Of a DNA stretch of 35,739 bases, positions 25,787-33,524 are shown piece by piece. The notes below the pieces were generated by a model, which was not told the DNA's origin, did no database searches, and saw only the letters and a program-made list of their open reading frames with translations. Both the position numbers and the translations under genes were made by a program. Location: contig NZ_JAGSOG010000063.1 in NCBI RefSeq assembly GCF_018139695.1, forward strand, positions 1 to 35,739, given 5' to 3'. Origin of the DNA: Actinospica durhamensis. GTDB taxonomy: Bacteria > Actinomycetota > Actinomycetes > Streptomycetales > Catenulisporaceae. The first letter of the stretch is position 1. The number at the start of each line of letters is the position of its first letter.

Positions 25787-27136
25787 GTGACGGAGATGAC
25801 ACAGCGCGACGAGGGCAGTGTGGACGAGACCGGCCGGGCGCCCGAGCGGACCGCCTCGGCGCAGGTGCCCGGCCCGGCGACCCCGGCCGAGGACGCCGCC
25901 GCGCCGCGCCCGGCCTCCCTGTGGCGCCACCGCGACTTCATGCTGCTGTGGGGCGGGCAGACGGTCAGCGACGTGGGCAGCGCCGTGACCATACTGGCGC
26001 TGCCGCTGCTCGCGGTGGCCGCGCTCAAGGCGACCACGTTCGAGGTCTCCTTGATCAGCATACTGACGAGCCTGGCCTTCCTGCTCATCTCGCTGCCCGC
26101 CGGCGTGATCGTGGACCAGCTGCGCAAGCACGGGCTGATGATGTGGTGCGACGTGGCCCGGTTCGCGCTGCTCGGCTCCATCCCGCTGGCCGGCGTGCTC
26201 TGGCATGTGACGCTGTGGCAGATCTACGTGGTGGCCACGCTGGCCGGCATCCTCAGCGTGTTCTTCGACGTCTCCTACCAGAGCTACGTCCCGGTGCTGC
26301 TGGACGGTGACCAGCTCGTGGACGCCAACGGCAAGCTCGGCTCCACCAACGCCTTCGCCGGCCTGGTCGGCCCGTCCCTCGGCGGCGCCCTGGTCGGCCT
26401 GCTCGGCGCGGCCAAGGCCATCACCGCCGACGCCGGCTCCTTCGCCGCCAGCGCCGTCTCGCTGTTGCTGATCCGCACCCCGGAGCCCAAGCCGGACAAG
26501 CGCGCCGAGCACGTCACCTTCCGCGCGGCCATGAACGAGGGCCTGAGCTTCGTGGTCAAGCACCCGATCCTGCGCAAGATCGTGGCCTGCACCGGCACCG
26601 CGAACTTCTTCAGCTCCGGCGTCGGCGCGCTCGACATCGTCTTCCTGGTGCGTATCCTGCACGCCTCGCCCACCGTGGTCGGCACACTGTTCTCGCTCGC
26701 CGCGATAGGAGGCGTGATCGGCGGCCTGCTGGCCGGCCGGCTCGGCCGGTGGATCGGCTCGGCCCGGATCATCTGGGTCTCCGCCCTGGTCCCGACCCCG
26801 CTGTTCCTGCTGATGCCGCTGGCCCAGCCCGGTTGGGGAGTGCTGCTTTTCGCGGCCGGCATATTCGCCCAGTACTTCCTCGCGGTCGTCTACAACACCG
26901 CCCAGGTCTCCTACCGCCAGCGCATCTGCCCGCCCCAGCTACTCGGCCGGATGAACGCCTCCGTGCGCTGGATAGTGTGGGGCACCATGCCGCTCGGCGC
27001 CCTGTTCGGCGGCGCCTTCGGCACCTGGATCGGGGTGCGCCAGACCATCGCGATCTGCGCGGTCGGCGGGATGGCGGCCGGGCTGTGGGTCTTCTTCTCC
27101 CCGCTGCGCCACATGCGCGACGTCCCGGCGAGCTGA
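25787..27136 (+). CDS. MFS transporter, EntS/TetA-like exporter type
   Basis: This 449-residue protein has a hydrophilic N-terminus of about 45 residues and about 12 TM helices. MFS features are visible: DFMLLWGGQTVSDVGSAVTI in TM1, IVDQLRKHGLMMWCDVARF in loop 2-3 and GRLGRWIGSARIIW in the mirrored loop 8-9. The overall pattern resembles the MFS_3/enterobactin-exporter group, which exports small molecules by proton antiport. The substrate is unknown, and position inside an amino acid cluster does not settle it. The GTG 25787 start is very close to GGGAGGAGG (25777-25785). The in-frame ATG 25796 has better spacing and may be the true start. No cargo biosynthesis genes lie beside it. Confidence 0.9.
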   Translation: MTEMTQRDEGSVDETGRAPERTASAQVPGPATPAEDAAAPRPASLWRHRDFMLLWGGQTVSDVGSAVTILALPLLAVAALKATTFEVSLISILTSLAFLLISLPAGVIVDQLRKHGLMMWCDVARFALLGSIPLAGVLWHVTLWQIYVVATLAGILSVFFDVSYQSYVPVLLDGDQLVDANGKLGSTNAFAGLVGPSLGGALVGLLGAAKAITADAGSFAASAVSLLLIRTPEPKPDKRAEHVTFRAAMNEGLSFVVKHPILRKIVACTGTANFFSSGVGALDIVFLVRILHASPTVVGTLFSLAAIGGVIGGLLAGRLGRWIGSARIIWVSALVPTPLFLLMPLAQPGWGVLLFAAGIFAQYFLAVVYNTAQVSYRQRICPPQLLGRMNASVRWIVWGTMPLGALFGGAFGTWIGVRQTIAICAVGGMAAGLWVFFSPLRHMRDVPAS

Positions 27137-27150
27137 GGCGCGAGCAGGCC

Positions 27151-27196
27151 ACGCCGGTCGCGCCGGGCCCCCGAAGCCCGGTGTGACCGGCGTTTT
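27151..27196 (+). terminator. Terminator of the MFS gene
   Basis: ACGCCGGTC (27151-27159) pairs with GACCGGCGT (27185-27193), with an inner CCGGGC/GCCCGG pairing, and ends in TTTT (27193-27196). Confidence 0.85.
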
Positions 27197-27232
27197 CCGT
27201 GCGCCCCGGTGCGTCCCACGCATCGAGACACG

Positions 27233-27262
27233 TTGTCCATATCGCCCCGATCGTGGCAGACT
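27233..27262 (+). promoter_or_regulatory. Promoter of the cimA leader
   Basis: TTGTCC (27233-27238) and CAGACT (27257-27262) are 18 bases apart. Seven bases separate the -10 box from ATG 27270, so the leader peptide mRNA is probably leaderless, as proposed for ilvB. Confidence 0.55.
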
Positions 27263-27269
27263 GCCGAGC

Positions 27270-27311
27270 ATGCAGACCCGGCGCGTCATTACCGGCGGCG
27301 CATCGGCATAG
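27270..27311 (+). CDS. Putative cimA leader peptide
   Basis: The 13-codon ORF MQTRRVITGGASA has a Val-Ile-Thr run (GTC ATT ACC) in its middle. The codons ACC GGC GGC form the left arm of the following hairpin (27291-27299). It appears leaderless and is followed by a terminator before cimA. By analogy with ilvB, ribosome stalling at the Val-Ile codons would expose or block the hairpin arm and change termination. I do not know a published description of this peptide. Confidence 0.6.
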   Translation: MQTRRVITGGASA

Positions 27312-27374
27312 GACTCCACAGTCCGCCGCCGGTGTGCAGACCTCTCGCGTATCGCGAGGGGTTTTCTTGTTTTT
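27291..27374 (+). terminator. cimA attenuator: pause hairpin plus intrinsic terminator
   Basis: Hairpin one pairs ACCGGCGGC (27291-27299) with GCCGCCGGT (27325-27333) and, inside, GGACT (27311-27315) with AGTCC (27320-27324). Hairpin two pairs CCTCTCGCG (27341-27349) with CGCGAGGGG (27353-27361) around a TAT loop and is followed by TTTTCTTGTTTTT (27362-27374). The second is a convincing terminator 35 bases before the cimA start. Confidence 0.85.
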
Positions 27375-27408
27375 CCGACCGGTTATCCCACCCGAACGAG
27401 GAGCCAGC

Positions 27409-28986
27409 GTGAACGACAGCTTCCACGTCTACGACACGACGCTGCGAGACGGAGCCCAGCAGGAGGGTCTCGCGCTGTCCGTGGCGGACAAGCTCCTGAT
27501 CGCCCGTCAGCTCGACGGACTCGGCGTGGGCTTCATCGAGGGAGGGTGGCCCGGGGCGATCCCCAAGGACACCGAGTTCTTCCGGCGCGCTCAGACCGAG
27601 CTCGACCTGGAACATGCGCAGCTGGCCGCGTTCGGCATGACCCGCCGGGCCGACCTGAAGGCCGCCGACGACCCCCAGGTGGCCGCCCTGCGCGAATCCC
27701 GCGCCCCGATCGTCACCCTGGTGGCCAAGGCGCACGACCGGCACGTCGAACTGGCCCTGCGCACCTCGCTGGACGAGTGCCTGGCCATGGTCCGCGACAC
27801 CGTGACCCACCTGCGGGCCGAGGGCCAGCGCGTCTTCGTCGACGCCGAGCACTTCTTCAACGGCTACCAGGACAACCCCGCCTACGCGCTCGAGTTCGTC
27901 CGGGTCGCGGCGGAGGCCGGCGCCGACCTGATCGCCCTGTGCGACACCAACGGCGGCATGCTCCCGACCGAGCTCGGCGACGTCGTACGCACCGTCATCG
28001 ACCGCACCGGCGCCCGTGTCGGCATCCACTGCCACGACGACTCCGGCTGCGCCGTGGCCAACTCACTGGTCGCGATCGAGGCAGGGGCCACCCACGTCCA
28101 GGGCGCCGCGAACGCCTACGGCGAGCGCACCGGCAACGCGAACCTGTTCACCATCGTGGCGAACCTGCAGCTGAAGAAGAACATGCACGTGGTCCCGGAC
28201 GAGTCGTTGGCCGAGATGACCCGGATCGCGCACGCCATCTCCGAGGTCACCAACATCGCCCCGCACACCAAGCAGCCCTACGTCGGCTTCTCCGCCTTCG
28301 CCCACAAGGCCGGTATCCACGCCTCCGCGGTGAAGGCCGACCCGATGCTCTACCAGCACATCGACCCGGCGATCGTCGGCAACGACATGCGCATGCTGGT
28401 CTCCGAGATGGCCGGCCGGGCCTCGATCGAGCTCAAGGGCCGCGAGCTCGGCTACGACCTGTCCGGCGACCGCGAGGCGCTCACCCGGATCGCCGAGCGG
28501 GTCAAGGACCTCGAGGCCACCGGCCACTCGTTCGAAGCCGCCGACGCGTCCTTCGAGCTGCTCATCCTGGACGAGCTCAACGGCACCGAGCGCCCCGAGT
28601 TCTTCACGGTCGAGTCCTGGCGGGTCATCGTCGAGCAGCGCGAGAACGGGACCCAGGGCTGCGAGGCCACCGTCCGGCTGCACGCCAAGGGCGAGCGCAT
28701 CATCACCGTCGGCGAGGGCAACGGCCCGGTCAACGCGCTCGACACGGCCCTGCGCAACGCCATCGGCCAGCTCTACCCGGAGCTCGCCGAGCTGGAGCTG
28801 ACGGACTACAAGGTGCGCATCCTCGAGGGCGACCACGGCACGGACTCGCGTACCCGCGTGCTGATCACGACCAGCGACGGCAAGAACGAGTGGGCCACCG
28901 TCGGCGTCCAGGAGAACATCGTCGCCGCGAGCTGGAACGCCCTGGTCGAGGCCGTCACCTACGGCCTGCTGCGCCTGGAGAGCTGA
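27409..28986 (+). CDS. cimA: Citramalate synthase
   Basis: CimA (525 residues) condenses pyruvate and acetyl-CoA to (R)-citramalate, the entry to threonine-independent isoleucine synthesis. The DRE-TIM barrel signature is YDTTLRDGAQQEGLALS, with FIEGGWPGAIPKDTEF, the metal-binding HCHDDSGCAVAN and GAANAYGERTGNANL. The C-terminal 150 residues form a LeuA-type allosteric dimer domain, probably sensing isoleucine. GTG 27409 has GAGGAG upstream. The frame is open further upstream but runs through the leader peptide and terminator, so that part is not coding. A related assignment (2-isopropylmalate synthase paralogue) is possible, but the DTTLRDGAQQEG and GWPG pattern favours CimA. Confidence 0.93.
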   Translation: MNDSFHVYDTTLRDGAQQEGLALSVADKLLIARQLDGLGVGFIEGGWPGAIPKDTEFFRRAQTELDLEHAQLAAFGMTRRADLKAADDPQVAALRESRAPIVTLVAKAHDRHVELALRTSLDECLAMVRDTVTHLRAEGQRVFVDAEHFFNGYQDNPAYALEFVRVAAEAGADLIALCDTNGGMLPTELGDVVRTVIDRTGARVGIHCHDDSGCAVANSLVAIEAGATHVQGAANAYGERTGNANLFTIVANLQLKKNMHVVPDESLAEMTRIAHAISEVTNIAPHTKQPYVGFSAFAHKAGIHASAVKADPMLYQHIDPAIVGNDMRMLVSEMAGRASIELKGRELGYDLSGDREALTRIAERVKDLEATGHSFEAADASFELLILDELNGTERPEFFTVESWRVIVEQRENGTQGCEATVRLHAKGERIITVGEGNGPVNALDTALRNAIGQLYPELAELELTDYKVRILEGDHGTDSRTRVLITTSDGKNEWATVGVQENIVAASWNALVEAVTYGLLRLES

Positions 28987-28997
28987 CCCGGGCCCGT

Positions 28998-29035
28998 CCG
29001 GGCAGGTGGCACACCGCGCCGCGCCACCTGCCCGG
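28998..29035 (+). terminator. Hairpin after cimA
   Basis: A perfect 13-bp stem pairs CCGGGCAGGTGGC (28998-29010) with 29023-29035 around a 12-base loop, 12 bases after the stop. No T tract follows, as is common for high-GC terminators. Confidence 0.65.
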
Positions 29036-29074
29036 CAGGCGCCGTGGCCCCGGCGACGGCGTGAGGACACGGCC

Positions 29075-29080
29075 TAGACT
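29075..29080 (+). promoter_or_regulatory. -10 box of the FAH-gltX operon
   Basis: TAGACT (29075-29080) lies 6 bases before GTG 29087, indicating a leaderless mRNA. No good -35 is visible. Confidence 0.55.
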
Positions 29081-29086
29081 TGTCCC

Positions 29087-29887
29087 GTGCGTATCGCGAG
29101 ATTCTCCCTTCCTGACAGTGCCGCAGACGCCGGGGCCGTGCGCTTCGGCCTGGTCGAGGGCGACCCCGAGCAGCCCGAGGCCATGGTCATCGCCGAGCTC
29201 GAGGGCCACCCCTTCACCCCGGAACCGCACACCACCGGCCGCGTCTGGCCGCTCGCGGACGTGCGCCTGCTCGCCCCCGTGCTGCCCAGCAAGGTCGTCG
29301 CCGTCGGCCGCAACTACGCCGACCACGCCAAGGAGATGGGCGGAGAGGTCCCGGCCGTGCCGCTGACCTTCCTCAAGCCCTCCACCAGCGTGATCGGGCC
29401 GAACGAGACGATCGCGTACCCGGTCTTCTCGCAGAACGTGCACCACGAGGCCGAGCTCGCCATCGTGATCGGCCGGCTGTGCAGCCAGGTGCCGCGCGCG
29501 CGGGTGCGCGAGGTCATCCTCGGCTACACCTGCGCCAACGACGTCACCGCCCGCGACGCGCAGCAGGCCGAGGGCCAGTGGGCCAGGGCCAAGGGCTTCG
29601 ACACCTCCTGCCCGCTCGGCCCGTGGATCGAGACCGACCTCGACCCCACCGACCTGGCCCTGACCTGCACCGTCAACGACGAGCTGCGGCAGGCCGGGCG
29701 CACCAGCCAGATGATGCGCGGCATCGAGGAGCTGGTGGCGTTCATCAGCGAGGCGCTGACCCTGCTGCCCGGCGACGTCATCCTCACCGGCACCCCGGCC
29801 GGCGTCGGCCCGATGAACCCCGGCGACCTCGTCTCGGTGAGCATCGAGGGTATCGGCACCCTGACGAACCGGATCGTCAAGCGCTGA
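29087..29887 (+). CDS. Fumarylacetoacetate hydrolase (FAH) family protein
   Basis: This 266-residue protein has an N-terminal small domain and a C-terminal FAH catalytic fold. Landmarks are KVVAVGRNYADHAKEMGG, FLKPSTSVIGP, the metal-ligand glutamates in HHEAELAIVIG, YTCANDVTARDAQ, KGFDTSCPLGPWI and VILTGTPAGVGPMNPGD. Members act as acylpyruvate hydrolases, oxaloacetate decarboxylases or 2-hydroxyhepta-2,4-diene-dioate isomerases. The exact substrate cannot be decided here. GTG 29087 is presumably leaderless. The gene lies 70 bases before gltX, a neighbourhood I recall as common in actinomycetes, so the two are probably co-transcribed. Confidence 0.93.
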   Translation: MRIARFSLPDSAADAGAVRFGLVEGDPEQPEAMVIAELEGHPFTPEPHTTGRVWPLADVRLLAPVLPSKVVAVGRNYADHAKEMGGEVPAVPLTFLKPSTSVIGPNETIAYPVFSQNVHHEAELAIVIGRLCSQVPRARVREVILGYTCANDVTARDAQQAEGQWARAKGFDTSCPLGPWIETDLDPTDLALTCTVNDELRQAGRTSQMMRGIEELVAFISEALTLLPGDVILTGTPAGVGPMNPGDLVSVSIEGIGTLTNRIVKR

Positions 29888-29957
29888 TCCCCACCCCGGA
29901 TCCACACCGCCGGGACTCGCGCCCCGGATCACCCGTCAGAAGAACGGTATTGGAAAC

Positions 29958-31523
29958 GTGAGCATCGACACCTCAAAGCTCGACAACGGCGTGCGGGTCA
30001 GGTTCCCCCCGTCCCCGACCGGCGACCCGCACGTGGGCCTGATCCGCTCGGCCCTGTTCAACTACGCCTTCGCCAAGCACTACGGCGGCAAGCTGGTGCT
30101 GCGCATCGAGGACACCGATGCGGCGCGCAACACCGAGGAGTCCTACCAGGCCATCCTGCAGACGCTGCGGTGGATGGGCCTGGAGTGGGACGAGGGCCCC
30201 GAGGTCGGCGGCGAGCACGGTCCCTACCGGCAGTCCGAGCGCGGCGAGATCTACCAGGACATGGCCGCGCGGCTGCGCGAGTCGGGCTTCGCCTACCCCT
30301 GCTACTGCACCGCCGAGGAGCTCGAGGCGGCCCGCGAGCTGGCCAGGCAGGAGAAGCGCAACCCCGGCTACGAGGGCACCTGCCGGAACCTGACGCCCGA
30401 GCAGATCGCCGCGTACGAGGCCGAGGGCCGCACCCACGTGCTGCGCTTCCGCCTGCCGGACCGTCAGATCGCCTGGAACGACCTGGTCCGCGGTGAGATC
30501 GCGTTCGAGGCGGAGAACGTCCCGGACTACCCGCTGCTGCGCGCCGACGGCTCGCCCCTGTACGCGCTGACGAACCCGGTGGACGACGCGCTGATGGGGA
30601 TCACCCACGTGCTGCGCGGCGAGGACCTGCTGCCCTCGACGCCGCGTCAGATCCCGCTGCACGAGGCGCTGGTGGAACTCGGCGTGTCCAAGCAGGTGCC
30701 CGAGTTCGGCCACCTGCCGTTCGTCATGGGCGAGGGCAACAAGAAGCTGTCCAAGCGCGACCCGCAGGCCAGCTTCAGCTACTACCCGCGGACCGGCTAC
30801 CTGCCCGAGGGCGTGCTCAACTACCTGGCCCTGCTCGGCTGGTCCCTCGGCAACGACGAGGAGATCTTCGGCAAGCAGGAGCTGGTCGCGGGCTTCGACG
30901 GGACCCGGATCAACTCCAGCCCGGCGCGCTTCGACCTGAAGAAGTGCGAGGCGATCAACGCCGTCCACCTGCGCCGGCTGGAGACCGAGGACCTGGCCAA
31001 GCGGATCCTGCCGTTCCTGGACCGCGAGGGCCTGCTGCTCGGCGGCGAGGACGGCCACCTGGCCGACGAGGGCGAGTGGCGCACGCTGCTGGCGGCGACC
31101 CCGCTGGTGCAGGAGCGCATGACGGTCCTGTCGGAGGCGGTGCCGATGCTCGGCTTCCTGTTCACCGGCGACGGCACCGACCGGCGCCACGCGTTCCAGG
31201 TCAACGAGGCCGACGCGGAGAAGGTGCTGACCGCCGACGCGTGGCCCGCCCTGGCCGCCGCCACCGCGGCGCTGTCCGCCCTCGGCACCGAGGAGTCGCC
31301 CTGGACGGTCCAGGCGATCGACGACGCCCTGCGCGCGGCCCTGATCGAAGGACTCGGCCTCAAGCCGAAGAACGCCTTCACCCCCGTGCGCGTCGCCGTC
31401 ACCGGCCGCCGCGTCTCCCCGCCGCTGTTCGAGTCCCTCGAGCTGCTCGGCCGGGACCGCGCGCTCGCCCGCCTCAACGCCGCCACCACGCGCGCCCGCG
31501 CCGCGGCCTCCACCGCGTCCTAG
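29958..31523 (+). CDS. gltX: Glutamyl-tRNA synthetase, probably non-discriminating
   Basis: GltX (521 residues) attaches glutamate to tRNA-Glu and, in organisms lacking glutaminyl-tRNA synthetase, also to tRNA-Gln. The class I HIGH motif appears as FPPSPTGDPHVGLIRSALFN and the KMSKS motif as KKLSKRDPQASF. YRQSERGEIYQDMAARL and the connective region LRGEDLLPSTPRQIPLHEAL are typical. The anticodon-binding helical domain is C-terminal. The length is slightly above the usual 470-490 residues. GTG 29958 follows a weak GGAAAC site. The tRNA-Gln gene 205 bases downstream and gatCAB upstream make a non-discriminating enzyme likely, though specificity residues were not verified. Confidence 0.97.
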   Translation: MSIDTSKLDNGVRVRFPPSPTGDPHVGLIRSALFNYAFAKHYGGKLVLRIEDTDAARNTEESYQAILQTLRWMGLEWDEGPEVGGEHGPYRQSERGEIYQDMAARLRESGFAYPCYCTAEELEAARELARQEKRNPGYEGTCRNLTPEQIAAYEAEGRTHVLRFRLPDRQIAWNDLVRGEIAFEAENVPDYPLLRADGSPLYALTNPVDDALMGITHVLRGEDLLPSTPRQIPLHEALVELGVSKQVPEFGHLPFVMGEGNKKLSKRDPQASFSYYPRTGYLPEGVLNYLALLGWSLGNDEEIFGKQELVAGFDGTRINSSPARFDLKKCEAINAVHLRRLETEDLAKRILPFLDREGLLLGGEDGHLADEGEWRTLLAATPLVQERMTVLSEAVPMLGFLFTGDGTDRRHAFQVNEADAEKVLTADAWPALAAATAALSALGTEESPWTVQAIDDALRAALIEGLGLKPKNAFTPVRVAVTGRRVSPPLFESLELLGRDRALARLNAATTRARAAASTAS

Positions 31524-31538
31524 GCCGTCAACCGGGGT

Positions 31539-31569
31539 CCCGCCGCCCGCTTCGAACCGGGCGGGCGGG
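31539..31569 (+). terminator. Terminator candidate after gltX
   Basis: CCCGCCGCCCG (31539-31549) pairs with CGGGCGGGCGGG (31558-31569) with one bulged base and a loop of 8. No T tract is present. Confidence 0.5.
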
Positions 31570-31622
31570 CCCGGTTCAGGCTTGGTTGGGGCCTGGTTCG
31601 GGCCTGGTTGGGGCCCGATTCG
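31568..31622 (+). repeat. Five tandem 11-bp units
   Basis: Units run GGCCCGGTTCA, GGCTTGGTTGG, GGCCTGGTTCG, GGCCTGGTTGG, GGCCCGATTCG with no gaps; the consensus is GGCCTGGTTSG. The period is close to one helical turn. They lie between gltX and the tRNA-Gln promoter. Confidence 0.7.
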
Positions 31623-31653
31623 GCGGGTCGCACCGTGCGGTGGCCTAACTGAT

Positions 31654-31683
31654 TTGGGCCACCGGCCGCCCGACCGCTATAGT
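31654..31683 (+). promoter_or_regulatory. Promoter of tRNA-Gln
   Basis: TTGGGC (31654-31659) and TATAGT (31678-31683) are 18 bases apart. RNA would start near 31690, giving a 5' leader of about 39 bases before the mature tRNA. Confidence 0.65.
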
Positions 31684-31728
31684 TGTCAACGCAGCGCCCC
31701 CCGGGAAACCGGCAAGCCTGCACACCAG

Positions 31729-31800
31729 TGGGGTATGGTGTAATTGGCAACACGGCAGATTCTGGCTCTGTTGTTCTAGGTTCGAGTCCTGGTACCCCAG
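31729..31800 (+). tRNA. tRNA-Gln (anticodon CTG)
   Basis: The acceptor stem TGGGGTA (31729-31735) pairs with TACCCCA (31793-31799), with G at the discriminator position. The D arm contains AATTGGCAA, the anticodon stem CAGA/TCTG holds the loop TTCTGGC with anticodon CTG, and the T arm is CTAGG-TTCGAGT-CCTGG. The 3' CCA is not encoded. It reads CAG, the dominant glutamine codon in this GC-rich genome. Confidence 0.96.
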
Positions 31801-31804
31801 CTTG

Positions 31805-31842
31805 AGGGCGTATCGCGAAAGCGATACGCCCTGTTTGCTTTT
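31805..31842 (+). terminator. Terminator of tRNA-Gln
   Basis: A perfect 12-bp stem, AGGGCGTATCGC (31805-31816) with 31821-31832, has a GAAA tetraloop and is followed by GTTTGCTTTT. Confidence 0.93.
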
Positions 31843-31933
31843 CCGGCTCCCATCCCGGCCGTGACGCCCGGCCGTACGTCGTTTGGCTTTCGGGACGGGC
31901 GCGCAGGGCGGTGCCGGGCCCAAGATCGGCTGT

Positions 31934-33448
31934 ATGGATACCGACGGGCCGCAGCGATGGGGATCGGAGTCCGACTCCGGGCGTGAGCACGATGCGTCCC
32001 CGGAGGCCGGTTCCGAACACTCCTCGTCCGGCTCGCAGGACGAGTCCGAGCAGACCCCCGAACCCGCCGCGGGCTGGGGCGGGGACGGGGAGTCCGGCGG
32101 CGGCGCGGTGTTCGGGCCGGGCGGCGGCGGACCCGGCCGCTGGCGGCGCAACGAGAAGTGGTCTTCTCGCAAGAAGCTCGTGGTGTTCGCCACCGCCGCG
32201 CTGGCCGGCCTGATCGTGCTGATCGGCATCGGCATCACGGTGATCTGGGACCACCTGAACGGCAACATCAGGACCCAGGGCGCGGACCTGAAGTCCTCCT
32301 CCATCAACGGCAAGCAGGACGTGCTGTTCATCGGCTCTGACTCGCGCTCCGGAGCCAACCAGGCGCTCGGCGGCGGCAGCGTGGCCGGGGCGCGCTCGGA
32401 CACCACGATGGTCTTCGACAGTCCGGCCGACCGCCGCAAGGGCACCGAGGTCTCGATCCCGCGCGACTCGATGGTGCAGATCCCGGCGTGCACCGGCGCC
32501 GGCGGCCAGAGCGTGGCGGCCACCTTCGGCATGTTCAACTCGGCCTTCACCAGCGGCGGAGCCCCGTGCACCGTCAGCACCGTGCAGAGCCTGACCGGCC
32601 TGCCGCTGACCCACTACATCGTGGTCGACTTCGAGGGCGTGGTGGGCGTGGTCAACGCGCTCGGCGGCGTCAAGGTGTGCGTGACGCAGCCGATCACCGA
32701 CCCCGACTCCGGCCTGAAGCTGGCTGCGGGCACGACCACGCTCAACGGCCAGCAGGCGCTCGCCTTCGTGCGGGTGCGCCACACCATCGGCGACGGCTCC
32801 GACCTCGAGCGCATCCAGCGCCAGCAGTACTTCATCGACCAGCTCTCCTCGCAGGTGCGCGCGGACGGCCTGCTCACCGACCCGGTCAAGCTCTACAAGG
32901 TCCTCAACGCCGCGACCAGCGCCATCCAGACCGACCCCGGCCTCGGCTCGGTCAGCCAGCTCTACGGACTCGCCGAGACCCTCAACTCCATCCCGAGCGG
33001 CAAGATGACGTACGTGACGGTCCCCAACGAGCCGTACGCGGGCGATCCCAACCGGGTGGTCTGGAGCGAGCCGGCCGCCACCAAGCTGTGGGACGGCCTG
33101 ATCAACGAGCCGGACGCGGGCCCCGTCTCCTCGACGGGCGCCGCCGCCCAGGGCCTGCGGGGCGCCGGACCGCTGCCGGGCGCCGTGCCGAGCGCAGTCC
33201 AGGGCCTGCGCGCCGGCCCGCTGCCGAGCGCGGGCACGGCAGCCCCCGGCGCCAAGCAGGCCCAGGTGCTGACGCCCGACCAGCTGCGCGCCGCCGAGTC
33301 GCTGGGCGCGTTCGAGAGCGTGATGCGCCTGGCCCTGATGGCCGACACCCCGAGCGGCACCCCCTCCGGCTCGGCGTCCGCCGACGCGAGCAGCTCAGGC
33401 GCCGGCACGACCGACCCCGGCGGCGTGGACACCTGCCCGATCAGCTGA
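31934..33448 (+). CDS. LytR-CpsA-Psr (LCP) family cell-wall glycopolymer ligase
   Basis: This 504-residue protein is of the type that transfers undecaprenyl-linked glycopolymers to peptidoglycan outside the membrane. The cytoplasmic N-terminus is acidic and Gly/Ser-rich (about 1-75), followed by a TM helix (VVFATAALAGLIVLIGIGITV). The LCP domain shows VLFIGSDSRSG, GARSDTTMVF, VSIPRDSMVQIP, DFEGVVGVVNALGGVKV, GQQALAFVRVRHTIGDGSDLERIQRQQ in two adjacent parts, with the Arg and Asp residues that bind pyrophosphate. The C-terminus is a Pro/Ala/Gly tail with a duplicated GPLPxA unit. ATG 31934 is preferred over a TTG at 31883. The ribosome binding site is weak, and a CAAGAT -10 box 7 bases upstream would make it leaderless. 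Confidence 0.93.
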   Translation: MDTDGPQRWGSESDSGREHDASPEAGSEHSSSGSQDESEQTPEPAAGWGGDGESGGGAVFGPGGGGPGRWRRNEKWSSRKKLVVFATAALAGLIVLIGIGITVIWDHLNGNIRTQGADLKSSSINGKQDVLFIGSDSRSGANQALGGGSVAGARSDTTMVFDSPADRRKGTEVSIPRDSMVQIPACTGAGGQSVAATFGMFNSAFTSGGAPCTVSTVQSLTGLPLTHYIVVDFEGVVGVVNALGGVKVCVTQPITDPDSGLKLAAGTTTLNGQQALAFVRVRHTIGDGSDLERIQRQQYFIDQLSSQVRADGLLTDPVKLYKVLNAATSAIQTDPGLGSVSQLYGLAETLNSIPSGKMTYVTVPNEPYAGDPNRVVWSEPAATKLWDGLINEPDAGPVSSTGAAAQGLRGAGPLPGAVPSAVQGLRAGPLPSAGTAAPGAKQAQVLTPDQLRAAESLGAFESVMRLALMADTPSGTPSGSASADASSSGAGTTDPGGVDTCPIS

Positions 33449-33460
33449 GTCTCGTTGTCC

Positions 33461-33497
33461 GCCTGTGTAGGCCGCAGATACCGCGGCCTACACAGGC
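33461..33497. terminator. Bidirectional terminator between convergent genes
   Basis: A perfect 15-bp stem pairs GCCTGTGTAGGCCGC (33461-33475) with 33483-33497 around a 7-base loop. It lies 12 bases after the LCP stop and 27 bases from the stop of the convergent peptidase gene. No T tract is present on either side. Confidence 0.85.
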
Positions 33498-33524
33498 GCT
33501 TACGCGTACGGCCCTCCCGCTGCT

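Noticed and set aside
27199-27408. 70-residue N-terminal extension of CimA
   Set aside because: It would translate through the promoter, leader ORF and terminator. The homologous start is at GTG 27409, which has its own ribosome binding site.
31883-31933. TTG start 17 codons upstream for the LCP protein
   Set aside because: It has no ribosome binding site, and the added residues show no family feature. ATG 31934 is the better start.
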